Assembly (NCBI GenBank): GCA_037439705.1
Contig: JBBIVP010000009.1
Span: forward strand, 1-23,430
From: JBBIVP01 sp037439705 [NCBI: bacterium]
GTDB lineage: Bacteria > JBBIVP01
DNA: 23,430 bases
Reading direction: 5' to 3'
The stretch's first letter is position 1. Each line of letters starts with the position of its first letter. Shown one piece after another: positions 15,984-23,340 of the stretch. Below the pieces are notes generated by a model. That model was not told the origin of the DNA. It saw nothing but the letters and a program-made list of their open reading frames with translations, and did no database searches. A program made the translations under genes and the position numbers.

Positions 15984-17372
15984 TTAAAAGGAACTGCCTG
16001 CAACCGCTGATGTCGCAGCGAGTCCGAGTATTTTCTTAAGGTCTTCGTCGCTGAAGACTATTCCAAGCCCTGCAAAAAACCTTCTGTTTTTGGACCGTGT
16101 ATCTATGAGGTAATCCCCACCTGCTGTGATAAAGAAGTATTTGTAAAGTGTGATATCAAGATATGCTTTTAAAGCAGGGTTTGTCTTTCTTAAAAAATCA
16201 TAGCATTCCATGGTAAAAGATATATAATCCTTTAAAAGGCCAATGTCAACTCCAATTCCTCCAGTTGATTCAATTATTCCTCCTCTGAACCGAAATTTCC
16301 ACAACTTCATGGCATAATATAAGGAAAAACTCAATGTCCTTTCACCGGTAAGGTCTTTTGTTTCAGATGACCACTCCGGAACGCTCTCTATATCAAGTTC
16401 ATAATACTTCTTCTCGTTTGGCTGAAGCCTTATACCGAAAAAATGCTTTGATGATTCACCATCAAACCATATTTCTCCCCTGTATTTCAAAGACAACTGC
16501 CATCTCTGTGTCGCCGATGTCATCTCTTTTAAGGAGGTAAGTGTATCCTCTATCTTCTTTGCAGTTTCCTCATCGCTGATGAGTTTTCCGAGTGTTCCTT
16601 TTCCGCTCTCAATATCATTAAGTATCCGCTCAACCTGAGCAATTGCCCTGTCAAGTTTTTCTGAAAACTCCTTAGCCTTTTTCACTGTTTCCCTCAAGTC
16701 CTCTCTGTTTTCTGTAATTGCGGAATTCGCTTTGTCTATAAAATCTCTCAACTTCTCCGCATCTTCTTTAAGAACAGATACAAGACTTTTGAAATCCTCA
16801 TCCACCCCCTTTGTCATACTTTTTACATTTTCAAAAAATTCAGAAACATTATCAACGAGATGAGATAGCCTCTCTTCCCCTTCTTTCTCGCCGAGTGATT
16901 TTTTCAGGCTTTCTGTGACACTTTTTATGTCTTCTTCTATTTCGTAAGCCTTCTGCATAAGATAATCCATATCAACAGGAACCCTGGTTTTCTCTATGAA
17001 ATCTCCATCCTTCAACTCTCCGCTTTCTGGAGTTCCGTGTGAGAGGTCTATATAGGCTGAACCAAGAACCCCCTTTGTCTTTATGGTAGCCACTGTATCC
17101 CTGTTTACCCTTACTCCCTTTTTTATCCTCATTTTAACAAGAATTTTCCCATCCTTGTATTCAAGGCTTTCAACAACTCCAACCTTCAATCCCTCAAGAT
17201 GAACAGGAGTGGCTTCATATACTCCTGCTACATTTTCAAAATATGCGTTTAAAGTATAACCGCTTTTCCTTTCAGGATAATGACTGAGTTCAAATGTCAT
17301 GTAAATAAAAAAAGCAAGAACAAGAAAGACAAAAACTCCAACCTTCGCCTCAATAGAAAGTCCCTTTTTCAA
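15984..17372 (-). CDS. mlaD: MlaD-type MCE protein with long coiled coil and C-terminal beta-rich domain
   Basis: This is the periplasmic lipid-binding subunit of the Mla-like transporter. The 462 residues have an inner-membrane anchor (about 9-27, AKVGVFVFLVLAFFIYMTF), one MCE domain (about 36-115; YFENVAGVYEATPVHLEGLK, VLGSAYIDL), a predicted coiled coil (about 130-260) and then about 190 residues rich in aromatic, alternating strand-like segments. E. coli MlaD has 183 residues, so the extension is large. The start codon is TTG at 17372, overlapping the mlaF stop; the next ATG would remove most of the anchor. The beta-rich end could sit near the outer membrane, with the coiled coil spanning the periplasm, but that is inference. 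Confidence 0.9.
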   Translation of the reverse strand: MKKGLSIEAKVGVFVFLVLAFFIYMTFELSHYPERKSGYTLNAYFENVAGVYEATPVHLEGLKVGVVESLEYKDGKILVKMRIKKGVRVNRDTVATIKTKGVLGSAYIDLSHGTPESGELKDGDFIEKTRVPVDMDYLMQKAYEIEEDIKSVTESLKKSLGEKEGEERLSHLVDNVSEFFENVKSMTKGVDEDFKSLVSVLKEDAEKLRDFIDKANSAITENREDLRETVKKAKEFSEKLDRAIAQVERILNDIESGKGTLGKLISDEETAKKIEDTLTSLKEMTSATQRWQLSLKYRGEIWFDGESSKHFFGIRLQPNEKKYYELDIESVPEWSSETKDLTGERTLSFSLYYAMKLWKFRFRGGIIESTGGIGVDIGLLKDYISFTMECYDFLRKTNPALKAYLDITLYKYFFITAGGDYLIDTRSKNRRFFAGLGIVFSDEDLKKILGLAATSAVAGSSF

Positions 17373-18109
17373 GTCAGAACCTCTAATCCCTTAATCTCTA
17401 AAAATCTTTTAACAGTTTCATTTTTTGAATTCATTATTCCTTCAGGACTTCCTGTTTCAACAATTTTTCCATCCTCCATCATAGCAATTTTATCTGCAAT
17501 TCTAAATGTGGAAGCAATATCATGTGTTATAACAATAAAGGTTAAATTGAATCTCCTCTGTGTCTCCTTCATCAGCATGTCAATAGAATAGGCAGTAGGA
17601 GGGTCAACACCTGTTGTGGGCTCATCAAAAATTATGTATTCAGGGTCAAGTGCCATAGCCCTGGCAAGTCCGACCCTTTTCTTCATCCCTCCGCTCAATT
17701 CAGATGGATAAAGGGACTCAACATCCTTAAGCCCAACAACCTCTAATTTTTCCTTGGCCCTTTTTTTAATCTCCTCTTCAGAAAAATTTGAATGCTCTCT
17801 CATGGGGAATGCTACATTTTCCTCCACAGTCATTGAGTCAAAAAGGGCTGAGCCCTGAAAGAGCATGCCAAATTTTTTCACAATATCTTTCATCTTCCTC
17901 CATGAAAGTGATGTTATCTCCACTCCGTCTATATAGATTTTACCCCTGTCCGGTTTAAGGAGACCAATTATGTGTTTCACAAAAACAGTCTTACCACATC
18001 CAGACCTTCCAAGAATAACCGTTATCTTCCCCTTTTCAATCACAAGATTTATCCCTTTAAGAACATGATGGTCTCCAAACCACTTATGGAGGTATTCTAT
18101 AACAATCAT
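17369..18109 (-). CDS. mlaF: ABC transporter ATPase of the Mla-like lipid transporter
   Basis: This is the cytoplasmic ATPase that powers lipid movement by MlaE/MlaD. The 246 residues contain Walker A GRSGCGKT (34-41), a Q-loop in GMLFQGSALFDSMTVEENV (typical of MlaF/Ttg2A), signature LSGGMKKRVGLARAMALDP, Walker B YIIFDEPTTGVDP and switch His in VITHD. The ATG overlaps the mlaE stop (ATGA) and its own stop overlaps the mlaD start, so the three subunits are tightly coupled. Confidence 0.95.
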   Translation of the reverse strand: MIVIEYLHKWFGDHHVLKGINLVIEKGKITVILGRSGCGKTVFVKHIIGLLKPDRGKIYIDGVEITSLSWRKMKDIVKKFGMLFQGSALFDSMTVEENVAFPMREHSNFSEEEIKKRAKEKLEVVGLKDVESLYPSELSGGMKKRVGLARAMALDPEYIIFDEPTTGVDPPTAYSIDMLMKETQRRFNLTFIVITHDIASTFRIADKIAMMEDGKIVETGSPEGIMNSKNETVKRFLEIKGLEVLT

Positions 18110-18879
18110 GTCATAAATGCGGTAAGAAGGTAATCGCTCAAAAATATGAGGACAGAACTCAAAACAACGGAATGAGTGGCTGACATTCCTACCCCTCTTG
18201 CTCCGCCTTCTGCCTTCATCCCATTATAACAGCTTATGACCCCGATTAAATATCCAAAGAAAAAAGCCTTTTTTATTCCCATCCACATATCAGAGGTCTC
18301 AACATAATACTTCACCTGGTCAATGAAAACCTGAGGGGTTACGCCTACAATGCCCACAGTCACTATATAACACCCGAGTGTGCCTATGAAAGAAAATACA
18401 ATTGAAAGCATTGGAACAGCAAAGGTACTGGCAACCACCCTCGGAACAGCAAGATAGTGAACCGGTTCTACTGCCATTGTCCACAAAGCATCAATCTGCT
18501 CTGTAACCTTCATGGTCCCGAGTTCAGCTGCCATTGCAGAACCTGCCCTTCCTGTCACCATGAGGGCTGAGAGAACTGGAGAAAGTTCTCTTGTGAGTGC
18601 AAGAACAACCGTTGGACCTATGAGATATTCTGCACGAAATAGTTTGAATGCATGAGAGCTCTGAAGAGCAAAAACCATTCCTGTAAACAATCCCGTGAGT
18701 GTAATAATAAAAATTGATTGTGCGCCTATGAATTCCATCTGTTTGAGAAAAAGTCTGACCCTGTAGGGAGGAAAGAAAAAAAGGTATATAACCCTTAATC
18801 CTAAGAGAAGAAGACCACCTGCCTCTTCAAGAGCCTTTATTACAGCCCTTCCAACAATGCTGAATATCCTTTCCACCAT
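18106..18879 (-). CDS. mlaE: MlaE-family ABC lipid transporter permease
   Basis: This is the inner-membrane permease of the MCE lipid transporter. The family signature runs through IGAQSIFIITLTGLFTGMVF, then LTRELSPVLSALMVTGRAGSA and ELGTMKVTEQIDALWTM, with five or so hydrophobic helices. The start is uncertain. A TTG at 18897 gives 263 residues. The ATG at 18879 gives 257 and is chosen because a GGAG lies upstream (12 nt) and a promoter gives it a leader of about 24 nt. STAS protein MlaB and chaperone MlaC are not in the window, as in many non-proteobacteria. Confidence 0.93.
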   Translation of the reverse strand: MVERIFSIVGRAVIKALEEAGGLLLLGLRVIYLFFFPPYRVRLFLKQMEFIGAQSIFIITLTGLFTGMVFALQSSHAFKLFRAEYLIGPTVVLALTRELSPVLSALMVTGRAGSAMAAELGTMKVTEQIDALWTMAVEPVHYLAVPRVVASTFAVPMLSIVFSFIGTLGCYIVTVGIVGVTPQVFIDQVKYYVETSDMWMGIKKAFFFGYLIGVISCYNGMKAEGGARGVGMSATHSVVLSSVLIFLSDYLLTAFMT

Positions 18880-18909
18880 ATAATTCAACTTCTCCAAAAG
18901 TTTTATTCT

Positions 18910-18938
18910 ATTTTAGTTCAGAAAAATCCTAAATTCAA
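18910..18938 (-). promoter_or_regulatory. Candidate internal promoter of mlaE-F-D
   Basis: On the minus strand TTGAAT (18933-18938), 17 nt, and TAAAAT (18910-18915, 5 of 6) lie in the 117-bp gap after gmk. The -10 is 12 nt from the TTG and 30 nt from the ATG. The transcript should therefore have a short leader with GGAG, unlike the other promoters here. Confidence 0.5.
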
Positions 18939-19014
18939 AATAAGGTTTGAGGTGGTTTGAAAAAAACTGTTAAAATCCTTTCTTCAAAATATGCATTCAA
19001 CTTTTCCGAAAAAT

Positions 19015-19623
19015 TTATTTATTATTTATTTCTGTTTTCAGTCTGCTGGTTCTTAATTTTTCTGCGATAATAACTGCCTTTAAATTTTTATAAGCAGATT
19101 TCAGGTCATTGTTCACGATGAGATAGTCGTATTCAGGAATATATTCCATTTCTTTTCTGGCAATCTCCATCCTTCTCCGGATTTCTTCTTCCGAAATGTC
19201 TCCTCTTTTCCTCAGTCTGTTTTTCAGTTCGTCAATAGATGGGGGGGAGACAAATATAAGAACGGGCTTTAAACTGCTTTTTTTTACCTTCATAGCTCCT
19301 TGAACATCTATTTCAAGGATGATGTCTAATCCCTTTCTTTTTGCCTCCTCTATGTTTTTCCTGGGAGTGCCATAGTAATACCCGTGCACGGGAGCCCATT
19401 CAAGAAATTCTCCATTTCTTACCATTTTCATAAATTCCTCTTCAGATACGAACCAGTAATCCTTTCCGTTTTTTTCCTTTCCCCTTTTTGGTCTTGTTGT
19501 CACCGAAATTGACCTGACAAGATTTTTAAAATTTTTAACGAGTTTCTTCCATAGGGTAGTTTTACCACTTCCGGATGGACCAGAAATAACAAACAGTATT
19601 CCTTCAGAGTATGTTCTGGGCAT
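19015..19623 (-). CDS. gmk: Guanylate kinase
   Basis: Gmk phosphorylates GMP to GDP. The 202 residues have the P-loop GPSGSGKT (15-22), the GMP-binding segment SVTTRPKRGKEKNGKDYWFV, FLEWAPVHGYYYGTP, ILEIDVQGAMKVK and a lid with RLRKRGDISEEEIRRR. A GAGGG lies 3 nt before the ATG. The start lies inside the end of yicC (20-nt overlap), the widespread yicC-gmk arrangement. The usual rpoZ partner is not downstream; instead there is a gap and then mlaE. Confidence 0.97.
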   Translation of the reverse strand: MPRTYSEGILFVISGPSGSGKTTLWKKLVKNFKNLVRSISVTTRPKRGKEKNGKDYWFVSEEEFMKMVRNGEFLEWAPVHGYYYGTPRKNIEEAKRKGLDIILEIDVQGAMKVKKSSLKPVLIFVSPPSIDELKNRLRKRGDISEEEIRRRMEIARKEMEYIPEYDYLIVNNDLKSAYKNLKAVIIAEKLRTSRLKTEINNK

Positions 19624-20407
19624 GTTCCCTCATCTTTTCAAGTTCGTTTTTTATTTCAATACTAATGAGGGAGATTTTAAAATTTTCTGCCTTGTTGGTT
19701 AAGGTTGTTACCTCCCTCAGCATCTCCTGCTGAATGAACTGGATTTTTTTACCCACTTCATTTCCTTCTATTACCCTTTTCAGAAGGTTAAGATGCGAGT
19801 TGAGCCTTGAAAACTCCTCAGAAAAATCCCTGTTCTTGAGAATCTCTTCTTTTTCAGGAAATTTTGAAACTTCTTTCATGAGCCTTTTTTCAATTATGTT
19901 TTTTAATTTTCCTATTTTCTTTATTGCCTTTTCAATTCTTACTATACTTTTTTTCATTTCCCTTTTTATCTTTTCCCCTTCCCTTTTTCTCATTTCGTCC
20001 ACTTTCTTTATTGTCATGAGCAAAATCCTTTCAAACTCTTTTTTTTCACTTTCTTTTAGCAGAGTTTCTTCTTCACCTCTTTCTTTCATAAATAATAGAA
20101 AATCAGAAAAGGAAGGTTTCAGGTTGTAACCGCTTTTCTTGTTAAAAATTTCAACGCTTTTCAAAAATTCTTTAATATGCTTATCTTCAGGAATTTTATC
20201 CCTTGAAATTGAAACCTTCACCAGTATTTTTCCTCTTTTCAATTTTTCTCTGATGATTTTTCTTACAGGAATTTCAAGGTCAAAGAGTTCTTCCGGAAGA
20301 GAGGTAAAAATTTCTATAAATCTGTGATTCAATGATGAAATCAAAATCTCCACAGTTTTGCCATTTAAGACCTTCCTTATCCTTCCAAATCCAGTCATAC
20401 TTTTCAT
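19604..20407 (-). CDS. yicC: YicC family endoribonuclease-like protein
   Basis: YicC-type proteins are linked to RNA turnover and reported to have endoribonuclease activity. The 267 residues (family about 290) begin with the conserved MKSMTGFGR, followed by the N-terminal segment ILISSLNHRFIEIFTSLPEE, LEIPVRKIIREKLKRGKILV. They end with the DUF1732 region: RLNSHLNLLKRVI, QFIQQEMLREVTTLTNKA, and EIKNELEKMREHAQNIL. The middle is very Lys/Glu-rich. The ATGA overlaps the end of the DUF4416 gene. Confidence 0.95.
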   Translation of the reverse strand: MKSMTGFGRIRKVLNGKTVEILISSLNHRFIEIFTSLPEELFDLEIPVRKIIREKLKRGKILVKVSISRDKIPEDKHIKEFLKSVEIFNKKSGYNLKPSFSDFLLFMKERGEEETLLKESEKKEFERILLMTIKKVDEMRKREGEKIKREMKKSIVRIEKAIKKIGKLKNIIEKRLMKEVSKFPEKEEILKNRDFSEEFSRLNSHLNLLKRVIEGNEVGKKIQFIQQEMLREVTTLTNKAENFKISLISIEIKNELEKMREHAQNIL

Positions 20408-20928
20408 ATCCTTATTCTCCTTTTATATTCTTCTCTTTTAAGGTTAAAAATTTTTATAATTTTCTCGCTTCTGTAATCAGGGTATGTCCATGGAAGGGGC
20501 TCATAACTTCCTTTTCTGTAAATCAATGTTATTTCAGCAAAAACACCATTCCCGAGGTAGATTCTGTGAGAGTAATTTTTGAATGTGGATAGCACAATGT
20601 TTTCAAGTGTTAAATATCCCGGGTCTATGTTTACCTTTCTTTTTTCATTATCTGATAGTTGTCTTTCAATGGAATAGGAGAGATGCTTTAATCCAATTAT
20701 TTTTTCCCTCTCATTAAATTCCTCAAAAAACACAAAAATCCTTTTTAAAGGTTTTCCCATTTCTTCACAGTAGAAGTCAGTATAATTAAAATCCATCTCC
20801 TCAGATTTTTTTGAGATTTTCCAGCCATTCCGGGAAAGGAGTTCTATGGCTTCCTTTAAAGGTTCTTCTTTTTGATAGATTATGCTGGCAAAGAAATAGG
20901 CGGGTGGAGGAGGATTCGGATGGCTCAT
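20404..20928 (-). CDS. DUF4416 family protein
   Basis: A conserved protein of unknown function, 174 residues. Recognised features are the Pro-rich AYFFASIIYQKE start, a central FNEREKIIGLKHLSYSIE, KVNIDPGYLTLENIVLSTFK, and the C-terminal YRKGSYEPLPWTYPDYRSEK. These fit DUF4416, known mainly from deltaproteobacteria, Nitrospirae and related groups. It has no signal peptide or membrane segment, so it should be cytoplasmic. Four-nucleotide overlaps with the phosphohexomutase upstream and yicC downstream suggest co-expression with sugar-phosphate and nucleotide or RNA functions. The exact role is unknown. Confidence 0.8.
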   Translation of the reverse strand: MSHPNPPPPAYFFASIIYQKEEPLKEAIELLSRNGWKISKKSEEMDFNYTDFYCEEMGKPLKRIFVFFEEFNEREKIIGLKHLSYSIERQLSDNEKRKVNIDPGYLTLENIVLSTFKNYSHRIYLGNGVFAEITLIYRKGSYEPLPWTYPDYRSEKIIKIFNLKREEYKRRIRI

Positions 20929-22304
20929 ATGCCGAGTTTCTCTTTCAGGGAGGAAATCTGTTTTTCTGCTTCTTCCACGGTTGGGGCTTCAGAGTATATT
21001 CTTATAAGTGGTTCGGTTCCAGATGGACGAATAAGAACCCACCCTCCGTTGTGAAGCCTGTATTTCTTTCCGTCTATATTTTCTATCTCCAGAACCCTGT
21101 AATTTCCTATTTTCTCAAAATCCTTTAACTCAACTTTTTTATCCGGAGAGAGGGGGATGTCCTTTCTAACCTGAAAATGTGGTCCTATTTCCTCAAAGAG
21201 TTCCATTTTCAGCCTTTCAATGCTTTTATTCCTGTAACATGCCATCTCAAGAAGCATTAATGCTGAAAATATTCCGTCCCTTTCCATTGAATTGATGGAA
21301 ATTCCGATTCCTCCGCTTTCCTCACCTCCTATCAGTCCTTTTTTTTCAAACATCTTTTTTGATATGTATTTGAAACCTATCGGGGTTGTTATGCATTCAA
21401 GACCGTAATTTTTAGCGAGTTTGTCAATCATATCAGAGGTGGAGAAGTTTTTGAATACCTTTCCTTTCAATTTTCTGTCTTCTACAATGTGTTTGAATAG
21501 AAGGGCAAAAACTATATGTGGCGTCACAAATTTCCCCTCTCCATCCACAACCCCCACCCTGTCTCCATCACCATCTGTGGCAATTCCGGCAAAGGCATTT
21601 TCATCTATAACAGTTTTAGAAAGAACTGACAGATTTTCCGCTGTTGGTTCCGGTCTTCCTCCGCCGAAGTATGGGTTTATTTCTTCCCTTATTTCTATTA
21701 TTTCCCATTCAAGAGGTTCCAGGATGCTTTTTAAGTACCCTCTTCCCGCTCCATGCATAGCATCAACAACAATTTTTTTTGAGTTTTCCATAAAAAGTCG
21801 CTGGTCAATGATTTTCAAAAGGTGCTGGATGTAGGGAGATTTGAAGTCTTCTGATGGAACCTCAATTTTTTCCGTCTCTGGAACATCTACTTTTTCAAGA
21901 AGAGCCTCTATTTCGTTCGTGATTTCGTTCTCAGCAGGTCCTCCGAATTGGTTTTTTATTTTGAAGCCGTTGTAATAATATGGGTTATGACTTGCAGTTA
22001 TTACAACTCCACCGTCTAACTTTTTATCCATAATGTTCCATGAGATTTCAGGAGTTGGACTTGGTTCAGAGGAAACGCTCACGGAGATTCCATTTTTGAT
22101 AAGAACCCTCCCGCACTCCTTAGCGAATTCCTCAGACATAAATCTCGTATCGTATCCTATTATTACATTTTTAAAACCCTTTGACTTCAACCATTCCGCA
22201 TAGGCAGAGGCAATCTTTTTTACATTTTCAAATGTCCAGTCCTTTGCTATAACTCCTCTCCATCCGTCCGTTCCAAATTTTATATTCATCCATGCTTTTG
22301 CCAT
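20925..22304 (-). CDS. Phosphoglucomutase/phosphomannomutase family enzyme
   Basis: This is an alpha-D-phosphohexomutase that moves phosphate between C1 and C6 of a hexose. The 459 residues carry all four loops: the phosphoserine loop VITASHNPYYYNG (S105), the metal loop DGDGDR (244-249), the sugar loop GGEESGG (326-332) and the phosphate loop RPSGTEP (426-432). GEESGG and the KFGTDGWRG start are consistent with a PGM/PMM; specificity for glucose, mannose or glucosamine phosphate cannot be fixed, although the serine loop is not the GlmM type. The ATG at 22304 is supported by a promoter ending 7 nt upstream; a second Met six codons in is the alternative. It is the first gene of the sixteen-gene minus-strand cluster. 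Confidence 0.93.
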   Translation of the reverse strand: MAKAWMNIKFGTDGWRGVIAKDWTFENVKKIASAYAEWLKSKGFKNVIIGYDTRFMSEEFAKECGRVLIKNGISVSVSSEPSPTPEISWNIMDKKLDGGVVITASHNPYYYNGFKIKNQFGGPAENEITNEIEALLEKVDVPETEKIEVPSEDFKSPYIQHLLKIIDQRLFMENSKKIVVDAMHGAGRGYLKSILEPLEWEIIEIREEINPYFGGGRPEPTAENLSVLSKTVIDENAFAGIATDGDGDRVGVVDGEGKFVTPHIVFALLFKHIVEDRKLKGKVFKNFSTSDMIDKLAKNYGLECITTPIGFKYISKKMFEKKGLIGGEESGGIGISINSMERDGIFSALMLLEMACYRNKSIERLKMELFEEIGPHFQVRKDIPLSPDKKVELKDFEKIGNYRVLEIENIDGKKYRLHNGGWVLIRPSGTEPLIRIYSEAPTVEEAEKQISSLKEKLGI

Positions 22305-22311
22305 GTTAAAA

Positions 22312-22341
22312 AATATATATCAGGAGCCCTTATTTTATCAA
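22312..22341 (-). promoter_or_regulatory. Candidate leaderless promoter of the phosphohexomutase cluster
   Basis: On the minus strand TTGATA (22336-22341), 18 nt, and TATATT (22312-22317) end 7 nt before the ATG. An overlapping TATATA at a 16-nt spacing ends 9 nt before it. No Shine-Dalgarno site is present. The promoter lies immediately beside the 5' edge of the decayed gene on the other strand. Confidence 0.5.
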
Positions 22342-22416
22342 GTTTTTCTTTATCTGATTATCCAACCCAAAATATCTTGGCACTCCTGCTATATGTGCGT
22401 TGGTTTTTCAACTCCC

Positions 22417-23340
22417 ATTTTGATTCTTCAAAAAAATGTGAATCTTTCTCCTCCAGGAATAATTTATTCACCACTTCTTGTTGAGGGTCCCATATTTAGC
22501 TTAACCATCCCTTCAATTTCTATTAATAAAGAAGGTTTTTCTGCCTCTTTAAATGGCCAATTTAGCTTTCAACCTGCTATTGATATTGAAATAGATATAT
22601 CAGGGTTTGAATTAAAGAAATTTAAATTCGCAGTCATTGGAGATATTAATCAAGGTCTCACTTTGCCATTCACTATAGGTTATGTAGAAGATGTTCAATA
22701 GGAGGTGCCTCTTGTTGATTATGGGGGGCTAATTTCTCCAGTCCCATACCATCTTTTTACAATCCCTATAGGACCTATAGTTTTGACGGGCAAAATTACC
22801 GTCGGTGCTGGAATATCTGCGGGAGTGAAGGGGTTGAGTATTCGGATGGAAGATGGAAGACTGTATCGGATTTTAATTATGAATTTGAACCTGTTTTTAA
22901 CATTGGGGTTGGTGTAGGATTAGCATTAGAAGCTTTCATCAAGGGGAGATTAAACATCTACCTTTACGATGTTCTCGGTCCATATTTCCAATTAAAACCC
23001 TATGGAAAAGGGGAGGTGGAACTTATTCCACCACATCTTGAAGCAGGATTGGGGCTTGAAGGGTCAGTGGGTGCGAGCGTTAAAATTTTATGATGGGCAT
23101 TACTTGATGTATATTATCTGATTTTTAATTTCTATGAAGTATTGTGGAAGCAAGACATAACTCTTCCAAATACACAACTACAACTCCTCTGGTCTTACAC
23201 AACAGGTTCTTATGTGTACTCCTCACCCTCTATTGGGGACATAGATAATGATGGAAGATTAGAGATTGCCATGGCCAGAATTCAAACACGATACAAAAAA
23301 TACTGGATTTTACACAGGAAATCAAAATCCTCCCTCGTAA
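22417..23340 (+). pseudogene. Decayed C-terminal part of a large secreted protein with FG-GAP/VCBS-like repeat
   Basis: Four coding pieces on one strand read as one broken protein. Piece 1 (22417-22698, frame 1; NVNLSPPGIIYSPLLVEGPI, FSASLNGQFSFQPAIDIEID) ends at TAG 22699. The same frame resumes with EVPLVDYGGLISPVPYHLFT to about 22830. The sense then moves to frame 3 (EGVEYSDGRWKTVSDFNYEF, then YDVLGPYFQLKPYGKGEVEL, then GLGLEGSVGASVKIL), stops at TGA 23091 and continues in the same frame to an FG-GAP-type repeat (GSYVYSSPSIGDIDNDGRLE). Near 23272 it moves to frame 1 as WPEFKHDTKNTGFYTG and ends at TAA 23338. The GPY..LKPY..LEAS-like and GDIDxDG patterns are typical of long extracellular proteins. 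No start or signal peptide remains. Nothing is seen from 23341 to 23430. Confidence 0.75.

Noticed and set aside
18898-19014. TTTTC-G-GAAAA element after gmk as a terminator hairpin
   Set aside because: The loop would be a single base, too small to form, and there is no GC-rich stem.
22321-22388. CAGGAG / CTCCTG inverted repeat
   Set aside because: Arms of six bases separated by 56 nt are expected by chance, and the left arm lies in the promoter spacer.
22303-22416. Start of a plus-strand open frame overlapping the phosphohexomutase start codon
   Set aside because: The first 38 codons lie over the minus-strand promoter and look non-coding; only the sequence after about 22417 resembles the secreted-protein family.
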